Of a stretch of DNA of 64,000 nt, positions 62,501-64,000 are shown piece after piece (the first letter of the stretch is position 1; the number at the start of each line of letters is the position of its first letter). The position numbers were made by a program, and so were the translations under genes. The stretch comes from Gyrodactylus bullatarudis (Eukaryota > Platyhelminthes > Monogenea > Gyrodactylidea > Gyrodactylidae). The notes below the pieces were generated by a model. It worked only from the letters and a program-made list of their open reading frames with translations, was not told where the DNA came from and made no database searches. The stretch spans positions 62,001-126,000 of the forward strand of contig SSNU01000022.1 in NCBI GenBank assembly GCA_012064415.1. Reading direction: 5' to 3'.

Positions 62501-64000
62501 ATTTATCGAGACTAGCTTTCCACAGTTGATATAAATAGTAAGATTGATAATCAAGACTTCCATTTGATGAAAAGATCAAAAAACTTGAGTTCTTTAAGCA
62601 TACAGACAAGATCTAGTGATCATCTTGATAAGGATATGGTATCTGTATCTCAGACCCAACATTTTCTAAAGATAGATAGATACAAATAGTTGCATGGGTT
62701 AAAATTTTTCAATTTGCAATAAGAAGGTTGGTCTACTTAACAGGTTTTCCATTTGATTTGGAATTTCGATGACGAACATTTTGTAATTAGAAATTCTATG
62801 TATAAATACCGAATAATTTCCCCCAACAAAAACCAAAGAGAGGTTATTCACACACTTGAATCTTGACGACAAGTATCCTACTTGCTTTCTATAGAATAAA
62901 AATCATTAAATATTTACCACTATTTATGTATAGGTTGTTATATGTTATGCGTATAATTAATGGAATAATATCACCAAGTAAAATGCAATGCATTACACGT
63001 TAGTCATTCCCCGTTACATTTACAGAATGATTTAAACACAGTACTGCCTCTGTAAACAAATGTATGAGTAAATATTCTTGGGGATACAAATATGCATTTA
63101 TCTGAGAAACAAAAAGAGACGACCGAGTTGTATATTCTCTGTCTACACAAGTTGAAAATAATATAATATCTACTACGCAATTTGGGATATTTTAGTAAAA
63201 GACATGTTGAAAGAGTGTGCTAAGAGTGAACTGAATCATTACACGATTGTTTTCTCACACATTTCCTACACTAATAGGGCATCACTATATAAAAACTGTA
63301 AATACTGTACACAATCTCCCCAATAAACATGCATTCATACACTTATTCTTTCAAAGCTATTCCATCCTTCTTGTACTACACAGTGTTGAACAAAACTAAT
63401 ACAGAACAAACAACTTTAACTGACAAAGTAGTCATCCATTCCAAGTATCTTTCAATTGGTTAGCATCAACAAATATCTTTAGAGAACTTTACATGGTTCT
63501 AGGAATCGCCTCTTTTGATTTCTTAATCAGTTTTACAACTGATGATCAAAATTCTGTTAGAAAATGGCTTTTAATCATCTTCATATATTTTGAAATCAAC
63601 AAAAAAATCCCAATACAAAAATCTTGTCAACTAGCTTTACATTGAAAATCGAGATCAAACAAAGTCTACTATAGACAGGCATTTTCGACTAATTAGAAGG
63701 ATATTGATGTTAAAAGCATTTAATTTTCTAATATTTTAACCCTTATGAATTCAACATGTTGTCTGGCTTTCAAGAAAACCACGATACTGAGATGCTGTAA
63801 TAGTCATTACATTAACGTTTCAAATCCAATATCTGTGTGTTCAATTGAAGATTTAAATTTACAAATTATTTTAGAATCTAACACTTTATTAATACAGAGG
63901 AAATAAGAAAAAGATATTTTAGAATTTTAATTTTCTATCCTCTAGTAGGGCTTAATGAATCTGGAACTTTGTAGGAATTTTGATGAAATGATAGTAAATA
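59520..64000. other. Right-hand interval without recognised gene
   Basis: Short ORFs here begin at non-ATG codons or have no recognisable family. Two weak sequences related to the ATGAAGATG repeat family appear near 59843 and between 62200 and 62520 (inverted GAGATT/AATCTC ends). Nothing else can be supported. Confidence 0.5.

Overview
This is AT-rich nuclear DNA from an animal. Eight protein genes are recognisable from spliced homology; all but FoxG contain GT-AG introns. Several 5'-most introns are only 23-36 bp, whereas downstream introns reach 3 kb. That gradient is known from schistosomes and other flatworms, so I lean towards a flatworm, with a dicyemid or another short-intron parasite as the alternative; the sequence does not settle the lineage. 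No bacterial, CRISPR, rRNA or tRNA features were seen.

Layout. 1-8448, minus: VPS41 (3' end outside the window), with introns holding a Mutator-like foldback element, a hAT-like MITE and a diverged foldback repeat. 8600-9940, minus: DDX6/Me31B, about 150 bp upstream of VPS41 on the same strand. 10099-23260, plus: TMEM245, eleven exons, head-to-head with DDX6, with MITEs in its large introns. 23.6-24.2 kb: decayed Merlin transposase. 24319-25945, minus: NOP2. 26269-31990, minus: SPT6, thirteen exons, complete. 32.2-37.4 kb: LINE fragment, then a mariner relic with a repeat fragment and an intact Tc1-like transposon nested at its 3' end. 37849-38808, minus: single-exon FoxG-like forkhead gene. 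38.8-51.3 kb: no recognised host gene; LINE copies and a piggyBac-like MITE with a related unoccupied site nearby. 51340-53363, plus: TBCE. 53827-59470, plus: TMEM87-like gene, with a foldback repeat and a deleted mariner in intron 5. 59.5-64 kb: nothing recognised.

The genes are mainly cell-biological housekeeping: endolysosomal tethering (VPS41), mRNA repression and decay (DDX6), rRNA methylation (NOP2), transcription elongation (SPT6), tubulin folding (TBCE), two membrane proteins and one developmental transcription factor. They do not form one pathway. The most interesting points are: a VPS41 first visible exon with a splice acceptor but no in-frame ATG close behind DDX6, which would fit an operon-like pair with a trans-spliced leader supplying the AUG; the ultra-short 5' introns; an intact Tc1 element with 215-bp ends that look identical; and foldback elements with 9-bp target duplications. 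Exon models were assembled by eye; reading frames close through every internal junction described, and total coding lengths of the complete models are multiples of three.
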